Positions 23,137-31,664 of a stretch of 47,947 nt of DNA are shown here, one piece after another. Under the pieces are notes generated by a model, which was not told the DNA's origin, did no database searches, and saw nothing but the letters and a program-made list of their open reading frames with translations. The stretch comes from a virus, in the IMG/VR virus record IMGVR_UViG_3300049478_000019, positions 1 through 47,947 of that record, one strand, 5' to 3'. The position numbers and the translations under genes were made by a program. Every line of letters begins with the position of its first letter. The stretch's first letter is position 1.

Positions 23137-24113
23137 ATTATCTGATAACCGGCGGCACAGGTAGCTTCGGTCAGGCGATGGCGGCAAGACTTCTGGCTAA
23201 TCCCAATACCGAGAGTGTCAGGATATTCAGCCGAGGCGAATTGCGCCAAGCGCAGATGAAGGAGAAATTCGCCAGGGACTGGGAGCGAATCAGGTTTTTC
23301 ATCGGCGATGTGCGAGATAAGGAGCGTCTGTTAAGGGCGATGCGCGGAGTTGACGTGGTTTTCCATGCGGCCGCCCTGAAGCGCATCGAGGTCGCGGAAT
23401 ACAATCCCTACGAGGCCATCAAAACCAATGTTGCCGGAAGTCATAACGTGGTTGACTGTGCAGTTGAGGCCCAGGTCAGGAAATGCGTTCTGATTTCCTC
23501 CGACAAGGCAGTAGATCCGGCAAATACTTATGGGGCAAGTAAGATGCTGGCCGAAAGGATTTTCTCGCAGGCCCCCTATTTTTTCGGCGATCCTCAGACG
23601 GATTTCTTAATTGTGCGATATGGGAACGTAGCCGGGTCTAATGGGTCGGTCATTCCGCTGTTTAAGGTGAAGGCTGCCAATGGAGAGCCATTACCCATCA
23701 CTCACAATGACATGACGCGATTTATCATCAAAATGGATGAGGCTCTTGACTTAGTTGAGCAGATTCTAAATGAGGGTGAGAGCGGGGAGATTTTTATTAA
23801 GAAACTTCCAGCCCTTTCTGTTCTTGATCTGGCCAACACAATAAATTTCATATTCCGCAATAAGGCGGGATTAAGATTGGATGGCATAGGACCCGGAGAG
23901 AAAGTTCACGAATGCCTGGTTTCTCTTAATGAACTAAATAGGACCTTTGACTATGAGGATCATTTCATAATCGTGCCCCTAATGAGCAATAAGGAAAGAC
24001 GGGAATCCCATGAGGTCAAAGAGCCATTCAGTAGCGACAAGGCCAGAAGGATGACAAAAGAAGAAATTATGAAACTGATAGGGGGGAATAATGAATATTC
24101 AGGAGTTGCATGA
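23133..24113 (+). CDS. pseB: PseB-like UDP-GlcNAc 4,6-dehydratase
   Basis: This 326-residue short-chain dehydrogenase/reductase has the NAD(P)-binding TGGTGSFG (6-13), the FFIGDVRD segment, FHAAALKRIEVAEYNP, and the catalytic SSDKAVDP-YGASK with D124, K125, Y133 and K137. The Tyr at 133 fits PseB, which inverts C5 to give a 4-keto-L-altro sugar, better than FnlA/CapD types with Met at this place. The C-terminal GPGEKVHECLVS is also typical. It overlaps the upstream acetyltransferase and the downstream protease. Confidence 0.88.
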   Translation: MNYLITGGTGSFGQAMAARLLANPNTESVRIFSRGELRQAQMKEKFARDWERIRFFIGDVRDKERLLRAMRGVDVVFHAAALKRIEVAEYNPYEAIKTNVAGSHNVVDCAVEAQVRKCVLISSDKAVDPANTYGASKMLAERIFSQAPYFFGDPQTDFLIVRYGNVAGSNGSVIPLFKVKAANGEPLPITHNDMTRFIIKMDEALDLVEQILNEGESGEIFIKKLPALSVLDLANTINFIFRNKAGLRLDGIGPGEKVHECLVSLNELNRTFDYEDHFIIVPLMSNKERRESHEVKEPFSSDKARRMTKEEIMKLIGGNNEYSGVA

Positions 24114-24915
24114 TCGCTGCATCTATCCGGCTGTAAGGGTTCGCACAGAAAAAGCTGGGGGATCCGGGACGATAATTTATTCTAAGGAAGGAAAGGATGG
24201 TTTTGATACTTTCATCCTCACCAATCATCATGTCATTGAATCTTGCATTGGAATCAAGGACGACTGGGATTCCCTATTGAAAAAGAATATTAAAAAGGAA
24301 TTCCTTTCCGAGATGGTTGTAGAGGTCTTTGATTATGTAGAATGTTCAAAAGTCAACAGCGCCAATGCTCTCAAGGGACAGATTATTGCCTATGATAAGT
24401 ATCATGATCTCGCCATTCTAAAACTTATTTCTCCCAAAAGGGCGGATTTCGTCGCCCAGCTCATGCCCAAAGATAAAATTAGGGAAAATATTTATATCGG
24501 TATTGATGTGTTGGCAGTCGGATGCAGTTTGCTACATGACCCGGTGATAAGCTACGGAAAGATCACTGCCATGAGAGAGATAATTGATGATCGGGCCTAC
24601 CTGATGACCTCATGCCACATAATCTTCGGCAATTCGGGGGGAGCATTGTTCTTGGAAAGAACGGGTGAACTCTTAGGGGTTCCGTCTAGGGTGACAGTTA
24701 TCCCGATAGGATTCGGTGCCGACATTCTCACATGGATGAGTTTCCCGTCCCATCCATTGAGATTATATGAATTTTTTGAAGAACAGCAACTCCAGTTCCT
24801 TTATGACCCGAATGAGACATTTGACGGATGTTGCAAGCGGAGAGAGAGGAAGAAGAAAGCCGCAATGGCGGAAATGCTGAGGGTGGCTAGGGAAGAGGCG
24901 GAGGAAGAAGATTGA
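24091..24915 (+). CDS. Trypsin-like serine protease
   Basis: This 274-residue protein shows the chymotrypsin-type triad: TNHHV (His47), YHDLAIL (Asp106) and GNSGG (Ser182). A charged C-terminal tail rich in Glu and Lys (about residues 245-274) follows the protease domain. No signal peptide is seen, so it acts in the cytoplasm or in the virion. It is wedged between the PseB- and PseC-like genes with overlaps on both sides (23 and 4 bases). A GGGGG ribosome site lies before its ATG. Trypsin-like proteases in this setting are unusual. Confidence 0.8.
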   Translation: MNIQELHDRCIYPAVRVRTEKAGGSGTIIYSKEGKDGFDTFILTNHHVIESCIGIKDDWDSLLKKNIKKEFLSEMVVEVFDYVECSKVNSANALKGQIIAYDKYHDLAILKLISPKRADFVAQLMPKDKIRENIYIGIDVLAVGCSLLHDPVISYGKITAMREIIDDRAYLMTSCHIIFGNSGGALFLERTGELLGVPSRVTVIPIGFGADILTWMSFPSHPLRLYEFFEEQQLQFLYDPNETFDGCCKRRERKKKAAMAEMLRVAREEAEEED

Positions 24916-26000
24916 TCCCCTATTCCCTTCACTCCATCGGCGAAGAGGAAATTCAAGCCGTAAGTGAAGTAATGCGCTCCGGATATCTCACTGGAGGCCC
25001 CAAGCTTGCCGAGTTTGAGGCCAAATTCGCCGAATATGTGGGGGCAAGCCATGCCATAGCGGTAAATTCGGGCGCTGCGGCCCTCTATATGGCCATTAAA
25101 GCCATCTTTCCAGGTAGGGGGGCCATCATAGCCCTACCCGCTCTTACTTATGTAGCCACAGCCAATGCTGTGGTGTTAGCGGGCCATATTCCCAGGTTTG
25201 TGGACATTGATCCCGATACTTTTTGTATTGATCCATATAAAATCGGCCATCAAAACCCGGATGCCGTAATTTCCGTTCACTATGCTGGCCACCCATGCGA
25301 TTTGGATGCTATTTATGAGGAAAATTGGCACATTCCGATTATCGAAGATGCCGCCCATGCTTGCGGCGCAGAATACAAGAGTAAAAAGATCGGTTCAATC
25401 AACATAGCCTGCTTCTCCTTCCATCCCTCCAAGAACATGACTACGGGGGAGGGGGGGATGATTACTACTAATTCCAATGCCATGGCGGAAATCCTAAAGA
25501 GGATGCGCCTTAATGGAATTCGGAAAATCGGGATCTACCAAGATATGGTTGACTGGGGATTCAAATTCAACATGAATGAGATCCAGGCGGCGATTGGGAT
25601 TGAACAGTTAAAGAAAATTAATCAGATGAATAGCAGAAGAAGACTTATTGCAATCCGATATGAAATGGCTTTTGAAAATTGTCCGGGGATTAAGATGCAG
25701 AAGTTTTTCCCCTTAAATATTGTTCATTCCCGCCATCTTTTCTCCATTCTATTGCAAGAAAGGGACAAGGTTGCGGAATATCTGCAATCCCAAGAAATCT
25801 CTTGCGCCATCCATTATAAACCCGTGCATCTGATGTCCTGGTATCGAAAAATGTTTCATTACGAAGAAGGCGATTTCCCCGTTGCCGAGGAAGTGGCGAA
25901 ACATATTTTGAGCATTCCGATATATCCCGATATGACCGATGAACAGGTTGAATATGTGATTGAGAAGACAAAGGAGGCGGTTTGGGCGTCTACATCATAG
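24912..26000 (+). CDS. pseC: PseC-like sugar aminotransferase (DegT/DnrJ/EryC1)
   Basis: This 362-residue PLP enzyme has VNSGAAALYMAI, EDAAHA (145-150) and the PLP-lysine segment FHPSKNMTTGEGG (K174). It would transaminate the 4-keto sugar made by the PseB-like enzyme. The start is TTG 24912, overlapping the protease stop (TTGA); homologues start at I-P-Y-S, which supports it. It is followed by the synthase gene in a 19-base overlap. Family secure; substrate from context. Confidence 0.88.
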   Translation: MIPYSLHSIGEEEIQAVSEVMRSGYLTGGPKLAEFEAKFAEYVGASHAIAVNSGAAALYMAIKAIFPGRGAIIALPALTYVATANAVVLAGHIPRFVDIDPDTFCIDPYKIGHQNPDAVISVHYAGHPCDLDAIYEENWHIPIIEDAAHACGAEYKSKKIGSINIACFSFHPSKNMTTGEGGMITTNSNAMAEILKRMRLNGIRKIGIYQDMVDWGFKFNMNEIQAAIGIEQLKKINQMNSRRRLIAIRYEMAFENCPGIKMQKFFPLNIVHSRHLFSILLQERDKVAEYLQSQEISCAIHYKPVHLMSWYRKMFHYEEGDFPVAEEVAKHILSIPIYPDMTDEQVEYVIEKTKEAVWASTS

Positions 26001-26773
26001 CCGAGGCCGGGGCCAGCCATAAGGGAAATGTCAAGACGGCCCGCGAGTTGATTCTTGCGGCCAAGATAGCTGGGGCTGATTGTGTTAAATTTCAGGCATG
26101 GAATACGGAAAAGTTCGTGGCCAAGACGAGTCCTTTTTACGAGTCGTTCAAGAACAACGAATTCCAAAGTCTGGATTGGGTTTATCTCAAATACCAGTGC
26201 GACCAGATGGGGATTGATTTCCTGGCCTCTGCCTTCAATGTAGAAATGATTGACTTCCTGGATGAGATAGGAATGAAGGCTTTCAAGGTTGCGTCTGGGG
26301 ATCTCACCTATGAGCCATTGCTTCGGCATATCGGATCGAAAGGGAAACCGATTTACCTTTCAACGGGAATGGGGACAATCGAGGAAATAAGCAACGCCAT
26401 AAATTGGCTCGGAAGAATTCGTTTGACGCTTTTGAAATGCACGGTTGATTATCCGGCTGATGAGGAGAATGTGAATCTTGCCGGGATAAGAACTTTGGGA
26501 AGTTACTTCCCAGGGCACAGGATTGGCCTATCCGATCACACTAAGGGCCACCTTGCGGCTTGCATGGCGGTTGCCATGGGGGCGGGCGTGATTGAAAAGC
26601 ATTTTGCTTTAGAGGAAACCGGGGAGGCAATTGGTTCCGCAGATTTTAACGAATTTGTTAAGAAAGTGAGAACTGCGGAAAGTATCATGGGCAGCGAAAT
26701 ATTGGGGACCTTTGATTGCGAAGAGAAATGGAAGTTGGGCGCCCGAAGGGGAAAGAGTGGTTTAAGGGAATGA
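25982..26773 (+). CDS. pseI: PseI/NeuB-like nonulosonic acid synthase, catalytic domain only
   Basis: This protein condenses a hexosamine with phosphoenolpyruvate to a nine-carbon acid. It has EAGASHKGN (8-16), VKFQAW, LSTGMGT, GLSDHTKG and VIEKHFAL typical of NeuB barrels. The start is TTG 25982, supported by AAAGGAGG at 25970-25977. At 263 residues it stops at RRGKS, where NeuB/PseI proteins normally continue into a SAF/antifreeze-like C-terminal domain, which is missing. No remnant of it is seen downstream in any frame. It may be a natural short form or a truncation. Confidence 0.85.
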   Translation: MGVYIIAEAGASHKGNVKTARELILAAKIAGADCVKFQAWNTEKFVAKTSPFYESFKNNEFQSLDWVYLKYQCDQMGIDFLASAFNVEMIDFLDEIGMKAFKVASGDLTYEPLLRHIGSKGKPIYLSTGMGTIEEISNAINWLGRIRLTLLKCTVDYPADEENVNLAGIRTLGSYFPGHRIGLSDHTKGHLAACMAVAMGAGVIEKHFALEETGEAIGSADFNEFVKKVRTAESIMGSEILGTFDCEEKWKLGARRGKSGLRE

Positions 26774-26946
26774 CCCCTTATTGGTCGAATAATTCATCTC
26801 CCAAGGATAGAACATGGGATTGGATAATCTTGGCCGCCATCATAGCGGGATGTTTATTCATAGGAAAATGTCTAAATGGTAGGAATCATAATACAAGCAA
26901 GATTAGGATCGACACGGCTTCCTCGAAAAGTGCTGTTGCCTATTGA
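26770..26946 (+). CDS. Small single-pass membrane protein
   Basis: ATG 26770 overlaps the synthase stop (ATGA), giving 58 residues with one hydrophobic segment (WDWIILAAIIAGCLFIGKCL). The 3' part overlaps the cytidylyltransferase by 71 bases. The overlap and short length make it uncertain, but the start is coupled as elsewhere in the cassette. Its function is unknown. Confidence 0.45.
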   Translation: MTPYWSNNSSPKDRTWDWIILAAIIAGCLFIGKCLNGRNHNTSKIRIDTASSKSAVAY

Positions 26947-27520
26947 TGGCAAACCGATAATCGCGCACGTTTTTGAGAGATGCCTTCAAACGGGATTCCC
27001 AGTTGTGGTCGCCGTGCCCGAGGGAGAGGGGCAGGAATTCAAAGACGTCCTTCCAAATGCCCATGTTTTTGAGGGCCACCCGACCGATGTTTTGGACCGT
27101 TATTATGAGGTCGCCAAGGCATTCAAATTCGATCCCATTATCAGGATTACCGGGGATTGCCCATTGATAGATATAAACATTATGGGGCAAATGGTCACTC
27201 AATTTAAACTTGATGGCAATGATGGATATTTATCGAATTGTCATCCTATTAGAACAGTACCCCTCGGATTAGATATTGAAATATTTAGTTTTCGCCTTCT
27301 TGAGAAAATTCATTGCTTTGTCCATACTTCCCCTCTCAAGAATGCAGAAGAATATAAAGAGCATGTCACAATGGGCATGTATGATTATTTCGGTGACGAA
27401 AAAATAAGGACTTACTCTCCCCCTTGGAGTATTGATTGGAAAATGTCGGTTGATACCCAAGAAGATTATGAACGGGTCAAGGCAATGATCGAAGAAGGAA
27501 AATTCCCATGGCGGAACTAA
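26876..27520 (+). CDS. pseF: SpsF/PseF-like CMP-sugar cytidylyltransferase
   Basis: This 214-residue nucleotidyltransferase starts with GIIIQARLGSTRLPRKVL, the nucleotide-binding motif of the SpsF branch of the CMP-acylneuraminate synthetase family, followed by RITGDCPLID. It would activate the nonulosonic acid as a CMP sugar for transfer. The gene ends in a 13-base overlap with a connector-region gene, so the cassette is fused into the virion operon. PseF proper and SpsF-type enzymes differ in N-terminal motif; SpsF type is the better description. Confidence 0.82.
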   Translation: MVGIIIQARLGSTRLPRKVLLPIDGKPIIAHVFERCLQTGFPVVVAVPEGEGQEFKDVLPNAHVFEGHPTDVLDRYYEVAKAFKFDPIIRITGDCPLIDINIMGQMVTQFKLDGNDGYLSNCHPIRTVPLGLDIEIFSFRLLEKIHCFVHTSPLKNAEEYKEHVTMGMYDYFGDEKIRTYSPPWSIDWKMSVDTQEDYERVKAMIEEGKFPWRN

Positions 27521-27786
27521 CCCAGAGCGAACTTGAAACGAAGATAGCGGCGATTGACGCGCAAATCACAACACTCATCGCAAGTCCCGCAACGATTGCA
27601 GACTATCGGATAGGGCAGAAATCAGTCTCCAAGTCTCAAGTCATGATTAATCTCCTGGAGGCCCGGAAGGCTTACCAAGAGCAACTTAATGCCATCCCGG
27701 CCGAGGACTTCAATCGATTTGCGGTGGAAGTTTCTGAGATCGGGGAAGATCTAACTGAATATCTCGGAGATGAGGGTCAGGAATGA
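27508..27786 (+). CDS. Small virion connector-region protein
   Basis: This 92-residue helical protein (TQSELETKIAAIDAQI, SQVMINLLEARKAYQEQL) resembles small gpW-like or related head-tail joining proteins. It overlaps the cytidylyltransferase by 13 bases and the next gene by four. The assignment is by pattern and position only. Confidence 0.5.
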   Translation: MAELTQSELETKIAAIDAQITTLIASPATIADYRIGQKSVSKSQVMINLLEARKAYQEQLNAIPAEDFNRFAVEVSEIGEDLTEYLGDEGQE

Positions 27787-27968
27787 TCAAAATTGATACT
27801 CCTTGGGGAATTGATGACGCTTCACAAAAAGCGATTGAAAGTTTAGTTACTATCCTAAATAAAAATAAATTGTCCCCCAAAGACGAAAAATTAATCAAGG
27901 AAAATCTTAAAACTTTACTACAGGAAATGTCCTGTCTGATAGCAGAAATACTCGGAGAGGATATTTAG
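27783..27968 (+). CDS. Small hypothetical protein
   Basis: This 61-residue helical protein starts in an ATGA overlap and is followed after four bases by the head-tail adaptor gene. It contains ESLVTILNKNKLSPKDEKL. No family is recognised. Confidence 0.5.
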   Translation: MIKIDTPWGIDDASQKAIESLVTILNKNKLSPKDEKLIKENLKTLLQEMSCLIAEILGEDI

Positions 27969-27971
27969 AAA

Positions 27972-28331
27972 ATGACTATCGATTTGGCTGGATTCATAGC
28001 CGACACGACGGCCATTCTAGGCGATTGGGGAGAGACCGTCACGATTCAAAGATTGGCGATTAATTATGCTACCGTTCCCCCAACGGAGACGTGGACCGAT
28101 TCGGGAACGGTATCAATGGAAATCCAGCCGAGTAGTGGAAATCTTTCAAGGAGTGATCCGGGCTTATTGAGCGAAAGAACCCATCTGGGCATTGCGGCCT
28201 ATAATGCCGGATTATTGGCCAATGATAAGATTATCAGAAGTGGGGATACTAATTATTATCTGATTCTGAGGGTAGAAGATTGGGAGGATCACCTTGAGGT
28301 CTGGATGAAATATGTGGCGGGGGCAGTTTGA
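27972..28331 (+). CDS. Head-tail adaptor / head closure protein
   Basis: This 119-residue protein has the pattern of SPP1 gp16-like head closure proteins: an N-terminal helix, GETVTIQRL, VSMEIQPSSGN, and a C-terminal strand region (IIRSGDTNYYLILRVEDW). It would join the portal/adaptor ring to the tail. It is followed by a HK97 gp10-like gene in a TGATG overlap. Confidence 0.65.
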   Translation: MTIDLAGFIADTTAILGDWGETVTIQRLAINYATVPPTETWTDSGTVSMEIQPSSGNLSRSDPGLLSERTHLGIAAYNAGLLANDKIIRSGDTNYYLILRVEDWEDHLEVWMKYVAGAV

Positions 28332-28738
28332 TGGAAGATCTCAAGAATCTGGCAGAAGTGATTGGCAAGATTAACATGATTCCAGAGGGAATAATTAAAT
28401 CGCTTTTATTGGGTTTTAAGATGGGTCTTGATATTATCAAGGAAGAGGCCCGAAGAAATCATCCACCTTGGCCCGCTATGATTTTTAATTCAGATGGCAC
28501 TTGGCGGTATCACAATATAACTACTAACCTAACCAATTCAATAAATCTAAGGATGAGACACGATTTGAGTTCCATTGAAGGTGAGGTTGGTATTCTCGCA
28601 GAATTCGCCCAGGGCGGAGCGATGGAATATGCGGGAAAGATAGAAAGGGACCATCCCTTCATCGGTCCCGCAGTCGAGGCTAAGAAGCAGGAATGGGAAA
28701 GGCAGATTGAGATGGCGATAAGGTCTTTTTTTGCATGA
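28331..28738 (+). CDS. HK97 gp10-like tail completion protein
   Basis: ATG 28331 in a TGATG overlap gives 135 residues; a TTG one codon upstream is possible. It shows the gp10-type order: N-terminal helix with EEARRNHPPWP, strand TNSINLRM, EFAQGGAMEYAG, and the C-terminal HPFIGPAVEAKK. It acts at the head-tail joint. It overlaps the next gene by four bases. Confidence 0.7.
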   Translation: MEDLKNLAEVIGKINMIPEGIIKSLLLGFKMGLDIIKEEARRNHPPWPAMIFNSDGTWRYHNITTNLTNSINLRMRHDLSSIEGEVGILAEFAQGGAMEYAGKIERDHPFIGPAVEAKKQEWERQIEMAIRSFFA

Positions 28739-28965
28739 GTCCGGATCTAGGTTGGGCTGAACTGGCAAAAGTAATAGCCAGAAAAAGAGAAAGCAATTTT
28801 ATTGAAAGACCAGAGGATTTCCCGGGCCAGAAAAGAATAGAGGATTTGGAGATTGAAATATTCCATTTGAAAGAGGCCTTGCGGGAAGTGATAAAAGAAA
28901 ATATCAATCTCCTCTATTTTTTCGAGAAAATTGGAACCAGCCTAAAAATCAAAAAGGGAATCTAA
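28735..28965 (+). CDS. Small coiled-coil protein
   Basis: This 76-residue protein has a heptad-like stretch (IEDLEIEIFHLKEALREVIKENI) suggesting a coiled coil. It overlaps the gp10-like gene and abuts the next gene. No family is recognised. Confidence 0.5.
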   Translation: MSPDLGWAELAKVIARKRESNFIERPEDFPGQKRIEDLEIEIFHLKEALREVIKENINLLYFFEKIGTSLKIKKGI

Positions 28966-29448
28966 GTGATAGTAAAATTCATCCTTCAGAATTTCGATAT
29001 GGTCGATACAGATATTGTAACGGCGAAGCAGGGAGACATTGTTGACGCCGTCCCGGATTCCTTCCAGGGAGGGAAGGTCGAAAGGAAAACTCATCTAATT
29101 ATTGGGGTTGACATAGGAAATGTGTTGACCAACCCATCCCATATAATTGCGTTGAGATTGGAATCATATACCGATGACCGTCTATGGTTCCCGGAGATGG
29201 ATGAGACGAAAATAAGTCCGCAGATATTGGCCAAACGGAGATATAGGATTCCCTGGGCCGAACTGATCTCGAAAGCTCAAACACTTTTCGGGATCACTGT
29301 GGATATGAATAGATTGCTTGACGAGAATGAAGAATACCAGCCACTGGAGAAGGTGGCATTTCCGGTTGCCGACCTTCTGCAGGATAAGGTATTGGGAAAG
29401 AAGATTGGGGCGACCGAGTTTGCGAATATAAGACAGGCGATAGGGTAA
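28966..29448 (+). CDS. Hypothetical protein, GTG start
   Basis: This 160-residue protein starts at GTG 28966 after AAAAAGGGA, directly following the previous stop. It is mixed alpha/beta with an SFQGGKVERKTHLIIG segment. No family is recognised. It lies immediately before the fusion protein gene in the connector region. Confidence 0.5.
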   Translation: MIVKFILQNFDMVDTDIVTAKQGDIVDAVPDSFQGGKVERKTHLIIGVDIGNVLTNPSHIIALRLESYTDDRLWFPEMDETKISPQILAKRRYRIPWAELISKAQTLFGITVDMNRLLDENEEYQPLEKVAFPVADLLQDKVLGKKIGATEFANIRQAIG

Positions 29449-31641
29449 ATGGCGAGCAGCAGGGTACTTCCTTCATCTTACAATACTCATACCTTCGGAA
29501 CTGCCGGGGCTGGTCGGGATTACACTTCAATAGCGACCTGGGAATCTGATCACACGATTGACCTTGCCATAGCGGGTAAAGGCGAGGTCTTAGATTGCTA
29601 TGATGATGCAGGCAGTTTTGATCAATCGGGAATTAACGTAGCGGGAGCAACAAATTCCTCTGCAACAATATTTAGGCTTATCAGAGCTCCTTCTGGCCAA
29701 AGGCATGATGGGACACCGAATAACGGATTTATGATTGCTACTTCGACCGCTGCAAATGTTATAACTTTAACTGAAGCATATTCACAACTTCATGATCTAA
29801 TAGTAATATCAACCCTAAATTCTGCTTCATCTTACATAGCTATTAAGCCGTCAGGGACAGGAACTAAAGCAATTGGATGTATAGTTAAAATTATTAATAC
29901 CGGATCAGGGAGCGGAATAGGATTTAGACCCGATGGAAATTCCTCGGCAATAGTAATTAACTGTCTTGCTTATGAATGTAAAACTTACGGTTTTGAACTT
30001 CTAGCCGCTTCTACATTTACGATCTCTGCCTTTAACTGTAATGCTATTAATTCCGCAATCGGTTTTTATATGCACCAGGGTGCAACCGCAGGAACGATTG
30101 TCCTCACAAACTGCCTTGGAGATAATAATGCTACGGCGGATTTTTCTTCTGATGGGTTAGTAACTGAAACCGTAACCTATTGCCTTTCCAAAGATGCTAC
30201 GGCGGACGACTGGGGTGGGGCGGGGAATCTCATCTCTAAAACTCTTACTTTTGTCAACGCCGCCGGAGACGATTGGCATCTTGCGGCTGCGGATACGGAT
30301 GCGATAAACGCAGGTACGGATTTAAGCGGGATGTTCGATGATGATATAGATTTTCAAACAAGGGGAGCATCCTGGGATATTGGATTCGATGAGTTTACAT
30401 TCATCTATCCTGCGGGGATCACTTCAAGTGAATCCTTTGGTGCTTCATCTATTAAACTGTATTTGGTTCCTTCTGGGATTACTTCTTTGGAGGCATTGGG
30501 ATCTCCCAGCATTAAAAGATATATTCTTCCTTCTGGTGTCCCAAGTGCCCAGTCTTTCGGATCACCGAGCATCAAAAGATATGTTCTGCCAACAGGAATT
30601 GCTAGTTTAGAGGCATCTGGAAATCCTAACGTAAATTTTTCAATTTTCCCAACCGGAATATCTTCTAGTCAAGCATTAGGAAATAGCCAAGTGAATTTCA
30701 TTCTACATCCGTCAGGAATTTCTAGCAATCAATCTTTCGGGTCGGCCAATATTAAAAGATTCATTATTCCGTCGGGAATAAGTAGTGCCCAAAATTTTGG
30801 AAGTGCGGTCGTCACCGCAGGGAATTTGTTTATTCTTCCTTCCGGTATTGCGAGCGGCCAGGCTTTCGGATTGGCATCTATTAGCAGGTTTATTCTTCCA
30901 TCCGGCATTTCTTCCGATGAGGCTTTCGGGACCGGCAAATTGATTTTTAAGGTTTATCCTTCAGGCATTTCGTCCAGAGAGATTTTTGGAAATTCTAAAT
31001 TAAATTTAGTTCTTTATCCGACAGGAATCAGCACTTCTCAGGTATTTGGGAATGCCATTGTTATTGGGGGAATATCCTATATTCTCCCGTCGGGGATTGC
31101 CAGCGGTGAGGCTTTCGGATTACCAATTCTTCTCGGAGTAACCCAATTTATTTCGCCCATGGGTATCTTCTCGGGCGAATTATTTGGAACCTTAACTGTT
31201 ACCTATCCCAAGGATTGGAATGAACTAAAGGCGACGATTTTATACATATTGCGCACGGATTCAATTTTGCAGGGTCTTCTTAACAAATCCTCAATGCCAT
31301 TCGGCGTCTATTTTGCCAGACCCCCGGCGAGGCCGCCGTTCCCGGTTCTTACAATGCGGGTTCTGGATGAATTGCCGGATGGTGAAAATAACCCGCAACA
31401 GAGGACAATCCGGCTGGAATTCAAGGCTTATTCGGCCACCAATGCCGATGACATCCTTGAACGAGTGGAAGAATTATTAAACCAGGCGACAAAGTTCACG
31501 GACATGGCAGAATTCAAGGTTTCCAATGCCGCCCTTACTGCTATTGGACCAGATGATTTTGACGCAGATTTTAATATTTACACGTCTTCTCATCAATATC
31601 TTTTCTTTGTAGACTATCATTCTCCCGAAACTTGGAGTTAG
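29449..31641 (+). CDS. Beta-helix / 20-residue repeat / tail-terminator-like fusion
   Basis: Of 730 residues, about 1-320 resemble a parallel beta-helix (YTSIATW, CIVKII, VINCLAYECKT, ending SWDIGFDEF). Residues about 321-585 are 13 repeats built on P-S-G-I-x-S-x-x-x-F-G. The last about 145 residues (WNELKATILYILR, FGVYFARPPARPPFPVLT, DDILERVEELLNQ, DDFDADF) are paralogous to the separate protein at 32334, a tail-terminator/DUF3168-like protein. This is an unusual fusion of a fibre-like part and a tail-completion domain. The joint reading frame has no internal stop. Confidence 0.7.
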   Translation: MASSRVLPSSYNTHTFGTAGAGRDYTSIATWESDHTIDLAIAGKGEVLDCYDDAGSFDQSGINVAGATNSSATIFRLIRAPSGQRHDGTPNNGFMIATSTAANVITLTEAYSQLHDLIVISTLNSASSYIAIKPSGTGTKAIGCIVKIINTGSGSGIGFRPDGNSSAIVINCLAYECKTYGFELLAASTFTISAFNCNAINSAIGFYMHQGATAGTIVLTNCLGDNNATADFSSDGLVTETVTYCLSKDATADDWGGAGNLISKTLTFVNAAGDDWHLAAADTDAINAGTDLSGMFDDDIDFQTRGASWDIGFDEFTFIYPAGITSSESFGASSIKLYLVPSGITSLEALGSPSIKRYILPSGVPSAQSFGSPSIKRYVLPTGIASLEASGNPNVNFSIFPTGISSSQALGNSQVNFILHPSGISSNQSFGSANIKRFIIPSGISSAQNFGSAVVTAGNLFILPSGIASGQAFGLASISRFILPSGISSDEAFGTGKLIFKVYPSGISSREIFGNSKLNLVLYPTGISTSQVFGNAIVIGGISYILPSGIASGEAFGLPILLGVTQFISPMGIFSGELFGTLTVTYPKDWNELKATILYILRTDSILQGLLNKSSMPFGVYFARPPARPPFPVLTMRVLDELPDGENNPQQRTIRLEFKAYSATNADDILERVEELLNQATKFTDMAEFKVSNAALTAIGPDDFDADFNIYTSSHQYLFFVDYHSPETWS
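30409..31209 (+). repeat. 13 tandem 60-69 base coding repeats
   Basis: The repeats encode P-S-G-I-x-S-x-x-x-F-G with about 20 residues each (23 in three). DNA copies have diverged while the protein motif is kept, so selection is on the protein. The repeat block joins the beta-helix and the tail-terminator-like domain. Confidence 0.85.
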
Positions 31642-31664
31642 TTCGGGAGATTTTGGAGGATAAA

